Shown here piece by piece: positions 1 to 9,435 of a stretch of DNA of 64,000 nt. Position numbers and translations under genes: made by a program. The notes beneath the pieces were generated by a model that worked only from the letters and a program-made list of their open reading frames with translations, ran no database searches and was not told the origin of the DNA. Numbering within the stretch: position 1 is the stretch's first letter; each line of letters begins with the position of its first letter. Source of the DNA: Haloplanus sp. CK5-1 (lineage in GTDB: Archaea > Halobacteriota > Halobacteria > Halobacteriales > Haloferacaceae); the NCBI RefSeq assembly GCF_037201915.1, contig NZ_CP147505.1, positions 2,852,001 to 2,916,000 on the forward strand, in the 5' to 3' direction.

Positions 1-512
1 CCCAGGACATGGATCGGTTCATCCACCGCGTCCGCGACGACGGCCTCTACGTGCTGGACGTGAGCCAGACGGATTCGCGCATCCGGACGGCCGCGGACTT
101 CCTAGCGAACTACTCGCCCGAGCAGGTCCTGGTGACCTCCTCGCGGCAGTACGGCCGGTTCCCGGCCGAGAAGTTCGCCGAGGCCATCGGGGCACGCGCC
201 CGCACCGGACGGTTCATCCCGGGGACGCTCACCAACCCCGACTACGACGGCTACATCGAACCCGACGTGGTCGTCGTCACCGACCCCATCGGCGACGCGC
301 AGGCGGTCAAGGAGGCCATCACGGTCGGCATCCCCGTCATCGCCATGTGTGACTCGAACAACCAACTGAGCAACGTCGACCTCGTCATCCCGACGAACAA
401 CAAGGGCCGACGTGCCCTGTCGGTCGTCTACTGGTTGCTGGCAAACGAGACGCTCGACCGGCGCGGCGCCGAACCCGGCTACGCCCTCGACGACTTCGAG
501 GCCGGCATCTGA
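1..512 (+). CDS. rps2: Small-subunit ribosomal protein uS2, 5' truncated by window edge
   Basis: C-terminal two thirds of ribosomal protein uS2, a component of the 30S subunit. The frame is open to the window edge, so the true start and the acidic N-terminal extension usual in haloarchaea lie outside. Visible family blocks are [57 protein letters not shown] and the C-terminal [18 protein letters not shown]. The stop is at 510-512. A gene for an unrelated protease follows 41 bases later on the same strand. The identification is secure because the sequence is highly conserved. Confidence 0.96.
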   Translation, partial: QDMDRFIHRVRDDGLYVLDVSQTDSRIRTAADFLANYSPEQVLVTSSRQYGRFPAEKFAEAIGARARTGRFIPGTLTNPDYDGYIEPDVVVVTDPIGDAQAVKEAITVGIPVIAMCDSNNQLSNVDLVIPTNNKGRRALSVVYWLLANETLDRRGAEPGYALDDFEAGI

Positions 513-553
513 GCGCACGGAAACGTTTTCAGTCGCAGTCGACTTCTTCCGAC

Positions 554-1528
554 ATGAATCTCCTTCGGAGCGTCAGAGCCGTCACCGGCGCGTCGGGCGA
601 CGGCTTCGTCGACTGGCAGGCGGTCGCCGAGGCGGCGAAGTCGGGTACCGAACCGGGATCACTCGATCTGAGCGACGCCGACCGGTCGGGGTACGCCGCC
701 GACGTGCGCGAGGCCCGGCGACGACTCCAGACGCTCGGCGGCGTCGAGTTCGATCTCCCCGAGACGATCGAGATACAGAACCGCCACCACTGGATCGACG
801 AGAACGTCGACACGTTCCGCCGGGTGATGGCTCCCGTTGAGCCCGGAACCGGTGGCGGGCCGGTCGGCCCGGCGCTGTCCGGCCTCTCCCGGGTCGTCAA
901 CACCGGCACACTCACGGTGATGATGGCGTTTCTCGGTCGGAACGTCCTCGGCCAGTACGACCCCCTCCTCCTGGCGGACGCCGATCCCGGCGAACGTGAC
1001 CACGCACTCTACTTCGTCCACCCGAACATCGTCGACGTGGCGAGCGCCCTCGACGTCTCACTCCCGCGCTTTCGCCGCTGGATCGCCTTCCACGAGGTGG
1101 CCCACGCCGCCGAGTTCGGGGCCGCGCCGTGGCTGCCGACCCACCTCGAAGACCGTTTGGAACGCGGTCTAGACGCCCTCGCGGCCGGAGGACTGGACCG
1201 GGAGGCGTTCGCCGAACTCGACGCCGCGATGACCGCCGTCGAGGGGTACGCCGAACTGTTGATGGACCGGGCGTTCGACGACGACTACGCCGACCTGCGG
1301 GCGAAACTCGACGCCCGCCGGCAGGGTGGTGGCCCGGTCGCACGCCTGACCCGGCGACTGCTCGGTCTCGGGTTGAAGCGACGGCAGTACGAGCGTGGGG
1401 CCGACTTCTTCCGGGTCGTCGCCGACGCCCGCGGCATCGACGGTGCGAGCGTCGTCTGGGAGCGCCCGGAGAACCTGCCGACCGACGCGGAACTCGACGA
1501 TCCCGAACGGTGGCTGGCGCGGGTCTGA
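554..1528 (+). CDS. Zinc-dependent metalloprotease-like protein (DUF2342-like, HEXXH)
   Basis: A 324-residue soluble protein resembling the zincin-like DUF2342 family, sometimes annotated as F420-biosynthesis-associated. The sequence shows a zinc-protease motif HEVAH at residues 180-184 (RWIAFHEVAHAAEF), preceded by the conserved-looking block YFVHPNIVDVA. A later acidic segment, AVEGYAELLMD, could supply the third metal ligand as in other zincins. There is no signal peptide or membrane segment, so it is probably cytoplasmic. The substrate is unknown, and the link to F420 is only a family annotation, not something seen here. ATG at 554 gives an N terminus that starts the domain directly. Confidence 0.75.
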   Translation: MNLLRSVRAVTGASGDGFVDWQAVAEAAKSGTEPGSLDLSDADRSGYAADVREARRRLQTLGGVEFDLPETIEIQNRHHWIDENVDTFRRVMAPVEPGTGGGPVGPALSGLSRVVNTGTLTVMMAFLGRNVLGQYDPLLLADADPGERDHALYFVHPNIVDVASALDVSLPRFRRWIAFHEVAHAAEFGAAPWLPTHLEDRLERGLDALAAGGLDREAFAELDAAMTAVEGYAELLMDRAFDDDYADLRAKLDARRQGGGPVARLTRRLLGLGLKRRQYERGADFFRVVADARGIDGASVVWERPENLPTDAELDDPERWLARV

Positions 1529-1531
1529 CGG

Positions 1532-1753
1532 TCAGCGCGTCCGCCGCCACTCCGCGCCGACGGAGACGAGATACCACAGGAGCACGCCCCCGACGGCGAG
1601 ACCGACGGCGAGAGCGACGAGTACCTGTACCGTCGTCGCGCCGCCGGCGAGGGCGACGAGGCCGGCCGAGGCGCCGACGAGACCGACGAACCCGAGTTTG
1701 AGTCGACGGGACGCGACCCGTCGCTTCTCCTCGGAGAGGCTCGGGCCGACCAT
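1532..1753 (-). CDS. Small two-helix membrane protein
   Basis: A 73-residue protein starting MVGPSLSEEKRRV. A basic N terminus is followed by two hydrophobic segments (about residues 20-37 and 44-64) separated by a short turn, so it is an integral membrane protein with both ends probably on the same side. I do not recognise a family. The start codon overlaps the stop of the upstream NTF2-like gene in an ATGA arrangement (base 1753), which implies translational coupling and sets the start here rather than at a more upstream ATG lying inside that gene. Confidence 0.65.
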   Translation of the reverse strand: MVGPSLSEEKRRVASRRLKLGFVGLVGASAGLVALAGGATTVQVLVALAVGLAVGGVLLWYLVSVGAEWRRTR

Positions 1754-2136
1754 CAGCCGTCGACGTACGGCGTGCTCACGTGCATGCCGACGAACAGCCA
1801 GTCCCCGTCGTCCCCACGCCGTTCGAGCGACCCGCTCCATCGGGTCGAGAGGTCGTACTCGTGGTCGCGGGTCGTGTCGGTCCACGCCATGCGCACCGAG
1901 TCCGAGAAGTGGGCGTGGTCGTCGTCGCCGACCACCCGGAGCGCCCGGCTCTCGACGGTCCAGTTCTCGGTCGTCCGGGTCTGGGTCCGGAGGCCGTCCT
2001 CGATGGCGTCGTACCCGACAAGTCGCTCGCCGACGCCGAACTTCACCACGTTCGGTCGCTCCGCGAAGTACGGGTAGAGGGGGTCGCCCCGGCGGAGCGC
2101 CCCGTAGTAGTCTCGGATCGTCTCCTCCGCGTTCAT
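1753..2136 (-). CDS. SnoaL/NTF2-like domain protein
   Basis: A 127-residue protein with the features of the NTF2-like/SnoaL-like cone fold: N-terminal helix NAEETIRDYYGALRRGDP, then ERPNVVKFGVGERLVGYDAI, then strands including HAHFSDSVRMAW and DWLFVGMHVS. This resembles the SnoaL-3/DUF4440 type often called ketosteroid-isomerase-like, which includes enzymes and simple binding proteins. The function cannot be assigned. It is the first gene of a two-gene unit, with its stop overlapping the start of the small membrane protein. Confidence 0.75.
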   Translation of the reverse strand: MNAEETIRDYYGALRRGDPLYPYFAERPNVVKFGVGERLVGYDAIEDGLRTQTRTTENWTVESRALRVVGDDDHAHFSDSVRMAWTDTTRDHEYDLSTRWSGSLERRGDDGDWLFVGMHVSTPYVDG

Positions 2137-2199
2137 GCGACGAGCGTCGCCCCGAGAGGGGTTAACTCTTTCAGCCCCGACCCGCCGGAACCGGTCACG

Positions 2200-3852
2200 T
2201 CATCGGTCGACTTCGCCCATTATCGTATCGAGGCTCCCGAGTGTCGCGATGAGGTCGGGGACGTACTCACCGTTGGACATCTCCGGAAGCGCCTGCAGGT
2301 TGGAGAACGACGGGCCTCGAATCTTGAACCGGGCGGGTTTCTCGCTTCCGTCGGCGCGAATGTAGATGCCGAGTTCGCCTTTCGCAGCCTCGACGGCGCG
2401 ATAGGTCTCCGTATCGTCGGCCGGCCGGATCGTCCGTGGGACGTTCGACTGGATCGTCCGCTCGTCTGTCGGCCAGTCCTCCAAGAGGTCGACGCACTGC
2501 TCGATGATCTTCGCGGACTCTTCTATCTCTCGGAGACGGACGAGCAACCGAGCGTAGTTGTCACAGCCGTCATCGGTGACGACGTTCCAGTCGAGTTCGT
2601 CGTAGTAGCCGTACGGGTCGTCACGGCGGAGGTCGTAGTCGATGCCCGACCCCCGGGCGACCGGGCCGGTACAGCCGTACTGCTTGGCTACCTCCGGTGG
2701 CAGGACGCCCGTATCGACGGTGCGCATCTGCAGGATTTCGTTGGCCGTGAGGAGGTCGTGATACTCCTCCAGCCGTGCGGGGAGGTCGTCGAGGAACGCG
2801 CGAACCTGCTGGACGAACTCCTCCCGGGGTTCGGGTAGGTCCCAGACGACCCCACCGAGACGGAAGTAGTTGAACATCAGGCGCTGGCCAGTCAGCTCTT
2901 CGAGGATGTTCTGCACCGACTCGCGGTCCTCGATGGCGTACATGAACGTGGCGGTGAAGTCACCGACTACGTCGAGGGCGTAGGTTCCGACTGCGAGCAG
3001 GTGCGAGAGAATACGCGACAGTTCCGCACTCATCGTCCGAACGATCCGCGCGTATTCGGGGACCTCGATGTCCGCGAGGTCCTCCGCGGTGCGAGCGTAG
3101 GCCCACTCGTTCAGTAGTCCCCCGCCACCCCAGTCCCAGCGATCCGGATACGGCATGATCTGGTACCGGTACGTCCCCGACTGGGCCATCTGTTCTTCAC
3201 ACCGATGGATGTAGCCGATGTCCGGGTCCACGTCGACGACCTGTTCGCCGTCGAGGACGGCTTCGAGGTGTAACACGCCGTGGGTCGCCGGGTGATGGGG
3301 ACCGACGTTGAGAAACATCGTCTCCCCGCGTTGGTCGTCGTCTTCGATCGGATTCGCGTTCTCGTCGTAGCGGACGACTTGTGGCCGGTTCCGATCGTAG
3401 TCGCGGGAGAGCGGGTGACCCTGCCAGGTTTCGGGCAGGAGGATACGGCGCAGGTCGGGGTGGTCTTCGTACTCGATGCCGACGAGGTCGTAGGCCTCCC
3501 GCTCGTGCCAGTTCGCCGTCTCGTAGACCGAACACCCGCTCTCGGAGACCGGCGCCGACGTCGGCGCTGGGACGACGACGCTCACCTCGTCGGTGGGGTC
3601 GTCGTACCTCCTGAGGTGATAGATGGTCTCGTAGCGGTTCTCGTACTCCTGAGCGGTGACACAGGAACAGTGGTCGAAGCCGGCCGCCTCGCGGAGCGTC
3701 GACAGCGCCGCCTGAACCTCGTCGGGACGAACGACGAACGCGGGGGCGTTCAGGTGGACGTCACGGCCGACCGCGTACGGGGCCAGCAAGTCGGCGAGGG
3801 ACTCGTCGGTCGCGAGCGATCCGAGCCGTGGTTCCGGACTCCGTGCCGTCAT
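2200..3852 (-). CDS. nuoCD: Orphan NuoCD-type NADH-quinone oxidoreductase subunit paralogue
   Basis: A 550-residue fusion of complex I subunits NuoC (residues 1 to about 155, with WHEREAYDLVGIEYEDHPDL) and NuoD (about 175-550, with GPHHPATHG, GYIHRCEEQMA, TGQRLMFNYFRLGG and ending LGSLDTIMGEVDR). In complex I this 49-kDa subunit holds the quinone head group near the N2 iron-sulfur cluster. The histidine equivalent to the quinone-site His (H191 in PATHG) is present, but the position of the conserved quinone-site Tyr appears to be Trp (W241, in DRWDWGGGG). No other nuo genes lie in the window, so it stands outside a nuo operon. It precedes a methyltransferase-like membrane protein gene 9 bases upstream on the same strand. 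It may be a paralogue in another hydrogenase-like or quinone-linked complex. Confidence 0.88.
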   Translation of the reverse strand: MTARSPEPRLGSLATDESLADLLAPYAVGRDVHLNAPAFVVRPDEVQAALSTLREAAGFDHCSCVTAQEYENRYETIYHLRRYDDPTDEVSVVVPAPTSAPVSESGCSVYETANWHEREAYDLVGIEYEDHPDLRRILLPETWQGHPLSRDYDRNRPQVVRYDENANPIEDDDQRGETMFLNVGPHHPATHGVLHLEAVLDGEQVVDVDPDIGYIHRCEEQMAQSGTYRYQIMPYPDRWDWGGGGLLNEWAYARTAEDLADIEVPEYARIVRTMSAELSRILSHLLAVGTYALDVVGDFTATFMYAIEDRESVQNILEELTGQRLMFNYFRLGGVVWDLPEPREEFVQQVRAFLDDLPARLEEYHDLLTANEILQMRTVDTGVLPPEVAKQYGCTGPVARGSGIDYDLRRDDPYGYYDELDWNVVTDDGCDNYARLLVRLREIEESAKIIEQCVDLLEDWPTDERTIQSNVPRTIRPADDTETYRAVEAAKGELGIYIRADGSEKPARFKIRGPSFSNLQALPEMSNGEYVPDLIATLGSLDTIMGEVDR

Positions 3853-3861
3853 GAGTGGGAA

Positions 3862-4452
3862 TCAGTTCGGCAGTTCGTCGTCCTCGGTCCCGGAGAGTGT
3901 GGACAGGTCGACGAACCGTGGGACTCGGTCGGCGTACCGGTCGTAGGCGTCGCCGAACGCCGCGCGCAGGTGTGGCTCCTCGGCGCGGGGGAGTAGTAGG
4001 ACCCAGCCGGCGTGGACGGCAGCGAGTCCCGCCACGAGCGACGAGTCGACCGCGAGCGCGAACCCGCCCACGCCGACGATCATGCCGAGGTACTGCGGGT
4101 TTCGCGTGTAGGCGTACGGGCCGTCGGTGTAGAGGTCGCCGGTCACGCCCATCGTCTCCGCGGCGTTCATCGCCCGTGCCCCCCAGACGAAGACGGCGGT
4201 ACCGAGGATGGCCGCGAGAAGGCCCAGTGACGACGCGGGAGCGGGCAGCCCCCACGCGCCGAAATCGAGGACGGCGGTCCCCAGGAGTGCCACGTTGAAG
4301 AGTCCGACGAGCGTCCAGTGGCAGTAGTACGCGGGCGTCCGGTCGCCGGGTGGCCACCACTCGTGATCGGTCAGGAGTGTTCCGAGGACGATGACGTACA
4401 CGCCGGCGGCGGCGACCAAGCCAACCCCGAACGCGAGTTGTGTCGGTGTCAT
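3862..4452 (-). CDS. Isoprenylcysteine/phospholipid methyltransferase-like membrane protein
   Basis: A 196-residue integral membrane protein with about five hydrophobic segments. The C-terminal half has the ICMT/PEMT signature: TDGPYAYTRNPQYLGMIVG followed by a hydrophobic helix and the acidic block RAEEPHLRAAFGDAYDRY. Members of this fold methylate isoprenylcysteine, phosphatidylethanolamine or other membrane substrates using S-adenosylmethionine. The substrate cannot be told here. ATG at 4452 is chosen because the longer frame upstream would run through the promoter of the divergent regulator. Its stop is 9 bases before the NuoCD-like gene, so the two are probably co-transcribed. Confidence 0.8.
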   Translation of the reverse strand: MTPTQLAFGVGLVAAAGVYVIVLGTLLTDHEWWPPGDRTPAYYCHWTLVGLFNVALLGTAVLDFGAWGLPAPASSLGLLAAILGTAVFVWGARAMNAAETMGVTGDLYTDGPYAYTRNPQYLGMIVGVGGFALAVDSSLVAGLAAVHAGWVLLLPRAEEPHLRAAFGDAYDRYADRVPRFVDLSTLSGTEDDELPN

Positions 4453-4536
4453 ACGGGTCGGAACTAGGTGGGACGCCCCGAGTCGTGACTGCCTCACACC
4501 CGGGGCTTTTATTTATACGACCGGAACGTCGGCCCG

Positions 4537-5190
4537 ATGAAGTACGTCGACCTGTGCATCCACCACGAGCCGGAGACGCTCCACCCGATGCACGCCTTCG
4601 AGATGAACCACGAGGGAATCGAGCGTGCGTCGCTCCACCACTGGAACACGGTGCTCGACGGGACGAACACCATGGTGTTTCGCGTTCGGGGCGATCCCGA
4701 TCCGTTCCGAGCGAAACTCGACTCGCGGGACGCGACGGTGGCGTACAGTCTCTCCGAGGCGGTCGACGGGGTCTTCTACTGCTGTGTCCGTGACCACGCG
4801 ACCGACGCCGACCGGGACTACATCGAGGCGTTCGCCCGCGGGACGCTCGTGGTGGTGCCGCCGGTGTCGTTCAATCCGGACGGAACGACGGAGCTGACGT
4901 TGGTCGGGACGCCGGCGGACGTCGACGCCGCCGTCGAAGGGTTACCCGACGGCCTCCGGGCGACGGTGCGCTCGGTCGGGCCGTACCGGCGGCGTGCGGG
5001 GCCGACGACCCCACGGCTCACCGATCGCCAGCGCGAGGCCGTCGCGGCCGCCGTCGACTGTGGGTACTACGACTCGCCGCGCCGCGGATCAGTCGCCGAC
5101 GTGGCGGCCGAACTCGGCGTCTCGTCGGGAACCGCGGCCGAACATCTCAGAAAAGCGGAGGCGGCGGTGATGGGGGCGTTAGTAGAGTAG
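4537..5190 (+). CDS. Bacterio-opsin-activator (Bat)-type HTH regulator
   Basis: A 217-residue haloarchaeal transcription regulator. The N-terminal about 150 residues are the sensor-like domain common in this family; the C-terminal domain (about 160-217) is HTH_10, with LTDRQREAVAAAVDCGYYD followed by VADVAAELGVSSGTAAEHLRKAE. The ligand is unknown. A TATA-like TTTATA at 4512-4517 lies about 20 bases before the ATG, so the mRNA has a very short or no leader. The last 12 bases overlap the end of phoU on the opposite strand. Confidence 0.88.
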   Translation: MKYVDLCIHHEPETLHPMHAFEMNHEGIERASLHHWNTVLDGTNTMVFRVRGDPDPFRAKLDSRDATVAYSLSEAVDGVFYCCVRDHATDADRDYIEAFARGTLVVVPPVSFNPDGTTELTLVGTPADVDAAVEGLPDGLRATVRSVGPYRRRAGPTTPRLTDRQREAVAAAVDCGYYDSPRRGSVADVAAELGVSSGTAAEHLRKAEAAVMGALVE

Positions 5191-5862
5191 TTCGTCGTCG
5201 TTCTCGACCATGTAGAGCGTGCGGGCGGCGACGTTGACGGCGTGGTCGCCGACTCGCTCCAGGTCCCGGATGGTGAGCAGGAGTCGGGAGACGTCCTGCA
5301 TGAGCGACTCGATGTCCTCGTCGGTCTCGTCCTCGCCGAGGTAGTCGCCCTCGATCAGGTCGCGGACGACGAGTTCGCTCGCGGCCTCACACATCGCGTC
5401 CACCTCCTCGTCACGGTCCGCGACGGCGAAACACTGCTCGACGCTCTCGTTGGCGTACGCCTCCATCGCCATCTCGAGCATGTCGAGTGTCTCCCGCCCG
5501 ATGCGTTGCATGTCCACGTCCGGGAAGAGGTCGCGCTGGGCGTCGAGGGTGTACTCCCCGAGGTTCACCGCCAGGTCGGCGATGCGCTCTAGGTCGGTGA
5601 TGATCTTGAACGACGCCGCGATGAAGCGCAGGTCGCTCGCGACCGGTTGCTGGAGAGCGATGAGGTCGACACACTCCCCCTCCAGTTCGAGATACATGTC
5701 GTTGACCTCGTGGTCGCCCTCGATCACGCTCCTCGCGAGGCGTTCGTCCTTCCGCTCCAGGGCGTCGAGACCCTCCCGGAGCCGCTCCGCGACCACCTCG
5801 CTCATGTACAGTACGTCGTCGCGGAGGTCCTCCAGCGACGACTGATAGTCCGTTCGCGCCAT
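5179..5862 (-). CDS. phoU: Phosphate signalling protein PhoU
   Basis: A 227-residue all-helical PhoU protein made of two repeated three-helix domains. Each repeat shows the metal-binding type motif: LQQPVASDLRFIAASFKIITDLERIADLA (first repeat, split here for the key residues E/D near ITDLERIAD) and LLTIRDLERVGDHAVNVA (second repeat). It modulates the Pst transporter and phosphate signalling. It is the last gene of pstSCAB-phoU, 74 bases after pstB. Its 3' end overlaps the Bat-type regulator by 12 bases tail to tail. Confidence 0.95.
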   Translation of the reverse strand: MARTDYQSSLEDLRDDVLYMSEVVAERLREGLDALERKDERLARSVIEGDHEVNDMYLELEGECVDLIALQQPVASDLRFIAASFKIITDLERIADLAVNLGEYTLDAQRDLFPDVDMQRIGRETLDMLEMAMEAYANESVEQCFAVADRDEEVDAMCEAASELVVRDLIEGDYLGEDETDEDIESLMQDVSRLLLTIRDLERVGDHAVNVAARTLYMVENDDELLY

Positions 5863-5936
5863 ACAGCCCTACTCGGTGTCGACTCCCCTAAGCGTTGTCC
5901 CCCCGTCAACGCTCACGCCGTCGGTGCCGTGTACGA

Positions 5937-6812
5937 TCAGCCGAACTTGCCGGTGATGTAGTCCTCGACGCGCTGGCTGTCGGGGTTCTCGAAAATCTTC
6001 CCGGTGTCGTCGAACTCGACGAGTTCGCCGCCCGTGAGGAAGACGGCCGTCTTGTTCGAGATGCGCGCGGCCTGTTGCATGTTGTGGGTGACGATGACGA
6101 CCGTGTACTCCTCGGCGAGTTCGGTGATGAGGTCCTCGATCTGGGAGGTCGCGACGGGGTCGAGCGCCGAGGCGGGTTCGTCCATCAGGATCACCTCGGG
6201 GTCGGGCGCGATGGCGCGTGCGATACAGAGGCGCTGCTGTTGTCCCCCCGAGAGTTCGAGCCCGGACTGGTCGAGCTGGTCTTTGACCTCGTCCCACAGC
6301 GCCGCCCGCTTCAGCGACTCCTCGACGATTTCGTCGTAGTCGCCCTCCTTGTTCTGGATCTTCAGGCCGTAGGCGACGTTGTCGTAGATGCTCTTGGGGA
6401 AAGGGTTGGGCGTCTGGAACACCATTCCGACCCGGCGGCGCAGCGCCACGGGGTCGACGTCGTCGTCGTAGACGTTCTTCCCGCGCAGGTGGAGGTCGCC
6501 CTCGACGCGGGCGGCGTCGATCATGTCGTTCATGCGGTTGATACACCGGAGGAACGTCGACTTGCCACAGCCGGAGGGACCGATCATGGCCGTCACCTGC
6601 TTCTCAGGGATGTCGAGTGTGATGTCCTGCAGGGCCTGGTCGTCGTTGTACCAGACGCTGACGTTCTCGGCGCTGACGACGGTGTCGCGCTGCATCGTCG
6701 CGCCCGAGGACGTGACGCTCTCGCTCACGTCCGTCCCGGCGACCATGTCGTCTGTCGTCGGGTCGTCGGTCGATTCGTCGGCGGCGAACTCCTGGTCCGT
6801 GTTGTCTGTCAT
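5937..6812 (-). CDS. pstB: Phosphate ABC transporter ATP-binding protein PstB
   Basis: A 291-residue ABC ATPase that powers phosphate import. Walker A is GPSGCGKST, the signature is [14 protein letters not shown], Walker B is [13 protein letters not shown], and the H-loop is [10 protein letters not shown]. PstB hallmarks such as [27 protein letters not shown] and the C-terminal ITGKFG are present. About 45 acidic, Ser/Thr-rich residues precede the domain; such extensions are common in haloarchaea. It lies 10 bases after pstA in the operon. Confidence 0.97.
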   Translation of the reverse strand: MTDNTDQEFAADESTDDPTTDDMVAGTDVSESVTSSGATMQRDTVVSAENVSVWYNDDQALQDITLDIPEKQVTAMIGPSGCGKSTFLRCINRMNDMIDAARVEGDLHLRGKNVYDDDVDPVALRRRVGMVFQTPNPFPKSIYDNVAYGLKIQNKEGDYDEIVEESLKRAALWDEVKDQLDQSGLELSGGQQQRLCIARAIAPDPEVILMDEPASALDPVATSQIEDLITELAEEYTVVIVTHNMQQAARISNKTAVFLTGGELVEFDDTGKIFENPDSQRVEDYITGKFG

Positions 6813-6822
6813 GGTGTCGGTC

Positions 6823-8421
6823 TCACTGGTCGTTTTGGTACTTGTTGCGCAGTACGATGGCGATGGAGTTCATACTGAGCAGGACGACGAGAAGGACGAC
6901 GACGCCCGCCGGGACGGCCGCCTGATAGAAGGGGTCGCTGGCGAAGAGGCTGGCCCACGCGTACACCTGCAAGGGCATGGCGCTCACCTTCGACGAGAAC
7001 TCCGTCGGGAGCGAGAAGAGGACGTTCGGCGCGCCGATCATGATGAGCGGGGCCGTCTCGCCGATGGCCCGGCCGAGCGCGAGGATCGTTCCCGTCAGGA
7101 TGCCGGGGAACGCCCGCGGGAGGACGACGTTCTTGATCGTCTGCCACCGGGTCGCACCGATCCCGTAGGAGGCCTGGCGCATCTCGTCGGGGACGCTCCG
7201 GAGCGCCTCGCGGGCGGAGATGATGACGATGGGGAGGATCAACAGCGCGAGCGTCGCGCCGCCGATGAGGACGGTACCGGTGGGTTGGCCGAGGTAGGTG
7301 ACGAACACGCCGAGACCGAGGAGGCCGTACACCACCGAGGGGACGCCCGCGAGGTTGGAGATGTTCACGTCGATGAAACGGGTGAACCGGTTGTCGGGGG
7401 CGTACTCCTCCAGATACACCGCCGCGCCGACGCCGAGGGGAAAGGAGAGCGCCGCGACGGTCACCATCAGCAGGATCGACCCACCGATGGCCGGGTAGAG
7501 ACCGGCGTCGGCGGCGGTGCCGCTGTGGGCGCTCGTGAGAAAGCCCCAGTCGACCCACGACTGCGGGCCGGCGAAGCCCAGGATGTCGACGGCGACGGCG
7601 CCGAGGAGCGCTCCCCCGAGGATGACGCCCGCGAACGCGAGTCCCGGTCGCCGGTTCGCGTGACGGCGGACCGTCCCGACGGCGTAGCCGCCGGTCGGGA
7701 GGACGGCCACGGAGAGCAGGACCGTCGCCGGGACCGGATCGACGCCGATCAGCGGTCCGGCGTACGATCCGGCCGCGACGAGGGCGAGGCCGACGCCGAC
7801 GGCGAGGACCCTCCCCCGGCGGCTGGCGTCGCCCGCGGCGTAGCGCCCGACGATCAGCGCGATGGGTGCGCCGAGCGACGCCGTCAACAACAGGCCGTCG
7901 GTGGGGTAGACGGGGAGCGACCGGACGACTCCGGGGACGAGCCACAGCGACAGGACGGCGACGGCCCCGGCGACGACGAACCGGACGAGGAAGGGGAGTC
8001 GGCGGTCGAAGCGTTCCATCGCGACGACGCCGGCCAGCGAGATCGCGAGCGCGAGGACGTAGCCGAACCAGGTTATCGGCCGGACGATGTCGACGAAGAT
8101 CATCGCGGCGCCGCCGGCGAACATGGTGCTGACGGCCAGCGCGCCGACGACGCCCCCGCCGAACTTGAACGAGGCCGGATCGGTCCGCAGGAGGTAGCCC
8201 CCGACGGCGAGGGTGGGGACGACCAGCGTCAAAAAGAAGGTGAGGTGCCAGCCCGGATCGGCGGTCAGCGGCTGGATCGCGTCGTTGGCGACGTAGATCA
8301 GGAGGACGGTCAGCGCGACGATACCGAACAGCGTCGCCGCGAGCAGGAGATACCGAAAAACGACCCCGACGGTTCGGCTGACGTGTCCGAACCCCTCTAT
8401 CTCGCCCGATTCGGTCGCCAT
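6823..8421 (-). CDS. pstA: Phosphate ABC transporter permease PstA with long N-terminal membrane region
   Basis: A 532-residue permease, nearly twice the length of bacterial PstA. The C-terminal about 250 residues are the classical permease domain, with [31 protein letters not shown] and the EAA-type loop [22 protein letters not shown] (key residues G, A, T, V, P). The N-terminal about 270 residues add roughly eight further hydrophobic segments without recognised function. It pairs with PstC to form the phosphate channel. One base separates its start from the stop of pstC. Confidence 0.94.
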   Translation of the reverse strand: MATESGEIEGFGHVSRTVGVVFRYLLLAATLFGIVALTVLLIYVANDAIQPLTADPGWHLTFFLTLVVPTLAVGGYLLRTDPASFKFGGGVVGALAVSTMFAGGAAMIFVDIVRPITWFGYVLALAISLAGVVAMERFDRRLPFLVRFVVAGAVAVLSLWLVPGVVRSLPVYPTDGLLLTASLGAPIALIVGRYAAGDASRRGRVLAVGVGLALVAAGSYAGPLIGVDPVPATVLLSVAVLPTGGYAVGTVRRHANRRPGLAFAGVILGGALLGAVAVDILGFAGPQSWVDWGFLTSAHSGTAADAGLYPAIGGSILLMVTVAALSFPLGVGAAVYLEEYAPDNRFTRFIDVNISNLAGVPSVVYGLLGLGVFVTYLGQPTGTVLIGGATLALLILPIVIISAREALRSVPDEMRQASYGIGATRWQTIKNVVLPRAFPGILTGTILALGRAIGETAPLIMIGAPNVLFSLPTEFSSKVSAMPLQVYAWASLFASDPFYQAAVPAGVVVLLVVLLSMNSIAIVLRNKYQNDQ

Positions 8422-8422
8422 C

Positions 8423-9382
8423 TCAGTACTCCTCCCGGTAGCGTTGTGCGACCAGGTCGCTGATGACGTTCATGACGAGCGTGATGACGAAGAGGGTGAG
8501 GCCGATGGCGAAGAGGCTCCGGTAGGCGACGCCGCCGCCGGTGACGTCGCCGGTCAGCAGATTCACCATGGCGGCGGTCATCGGCAGCGCACCCTCCAGA
8601 TAGCCGGCCGGGTTCAGCGGGTTGATCAGGTTTGCCTGGGAGCCGGCGGCGACGGTGACGGCCATCGTCTCGCCGATGGCCCGCGAGAGAGCGAGGATAA
8701 ACGAGGAGAAGATGCCCGAGAGGGCGGCGGGGACGACGATGCCGACGGAGACGTCGAACTTTGTCGCGCCCATCCCGTACCCGGCCTGTCTGAGCGAGTC
8801 GGGGACGGCCGACATCGCGTCCTCGCTGATCGAGGCGACCATCGGGATGATCATGATTCCGACGACGATGCTGGCCGAGAGCATGTTGAACGTGCCCAAC
8901 CCGGGGATGATCGTCCGGAGCGCCGGGGTGATGTAGACGACGGCGAAGAAGCCGTAGACGACCGTCGGGACGCCGGCGAGCACCTCCAATGCGGGCTTCA
9001 ACACCGACTGCGCCCGCGGGCTGGCGTACTCGCTGAGGTAGATTGCGGTGGCGACGCCCAACGGCAGTGCGACGACGGCCGACCCGATGGTGATGGCGAG
9101 CGTCGCCGAGACGAGCGGCAACACGCCGAACTGTTCGTTGTTGATGATCCACTCCGTCCCGGTGAAGAAGTCGACGGCCGAGGCGGTCGGTCCCTCGACG
9201 CCCATGAGCGGGGCGGTCACGGTGAAGAACTTGGCCGCCTCGGTGGTCAGCAGGACGATGATGCTGATCGTCGTGACGATGGACAGCACCGCACACAGGA
9301 AGAAAAACGAGCGTGTCAGAAGCTCCTGTGGCGCGTTCTCCGTCCGTTGGGTCAGATCCCTGGTCAGGTCGTCCGTACTCAT
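8423..9382 (-). CDS. pstC: Phosphate ABC transporter permease PstC
   Basis: A 319-residue inner-membrane permease with about six hydrophobic segments. Motifs include LPLGVATAIYLSEYASP, AGVPTVVYGFFAV and the ATPase-docking loop around LRQAGYGMGATKFDV and FILALSRAIGETMAV. It pairs with PstA. It follows pstS by 53 bases in the pst operon on the minus strand. Confidence 0.95.
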   Translation of the reverse strand: MSTDDLTRDLTQRTENAPQELLTRSFFFLCAVLSIVTTISIIVLLTTEAAKFFTVTAPLMGVEGPTASAVDFFTGTEWIINNEQFGVLPLVSATLAITIGSAVVALPLGVATAIYLSEYASPRAQSVLKPALEVLAGVPTVVYGFFAVVYITPALRTIIPGLGTFNMLSASIVVGIMIIPMVASISEDAMSAVPDSLRQAGYGMGATKFDVSVGIVVPAALSGIFSSFILALSRAIGETMAVTVAAGSQANLINPLNPAGYLEGALPMTAAMVNLLTGDVTGGGVAYRSLFAIGLTLFVITLVMNVISDLVAQRYREEY

Positions 9383-9435
9383 CTAGCGTGTGGTCGGTCT
9401 TGCGCTCGGGCGAAAAACTCTTCGTTCGGCCGTCG

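Noticed and set aside
6523-8463. 646-codon plus-strand frame over pstB-pstA.
   Set aside because: Composition is typical of a complement frame (repeated Arg-Asp-Gly) and the minus strand encodes clear Pst proteins.
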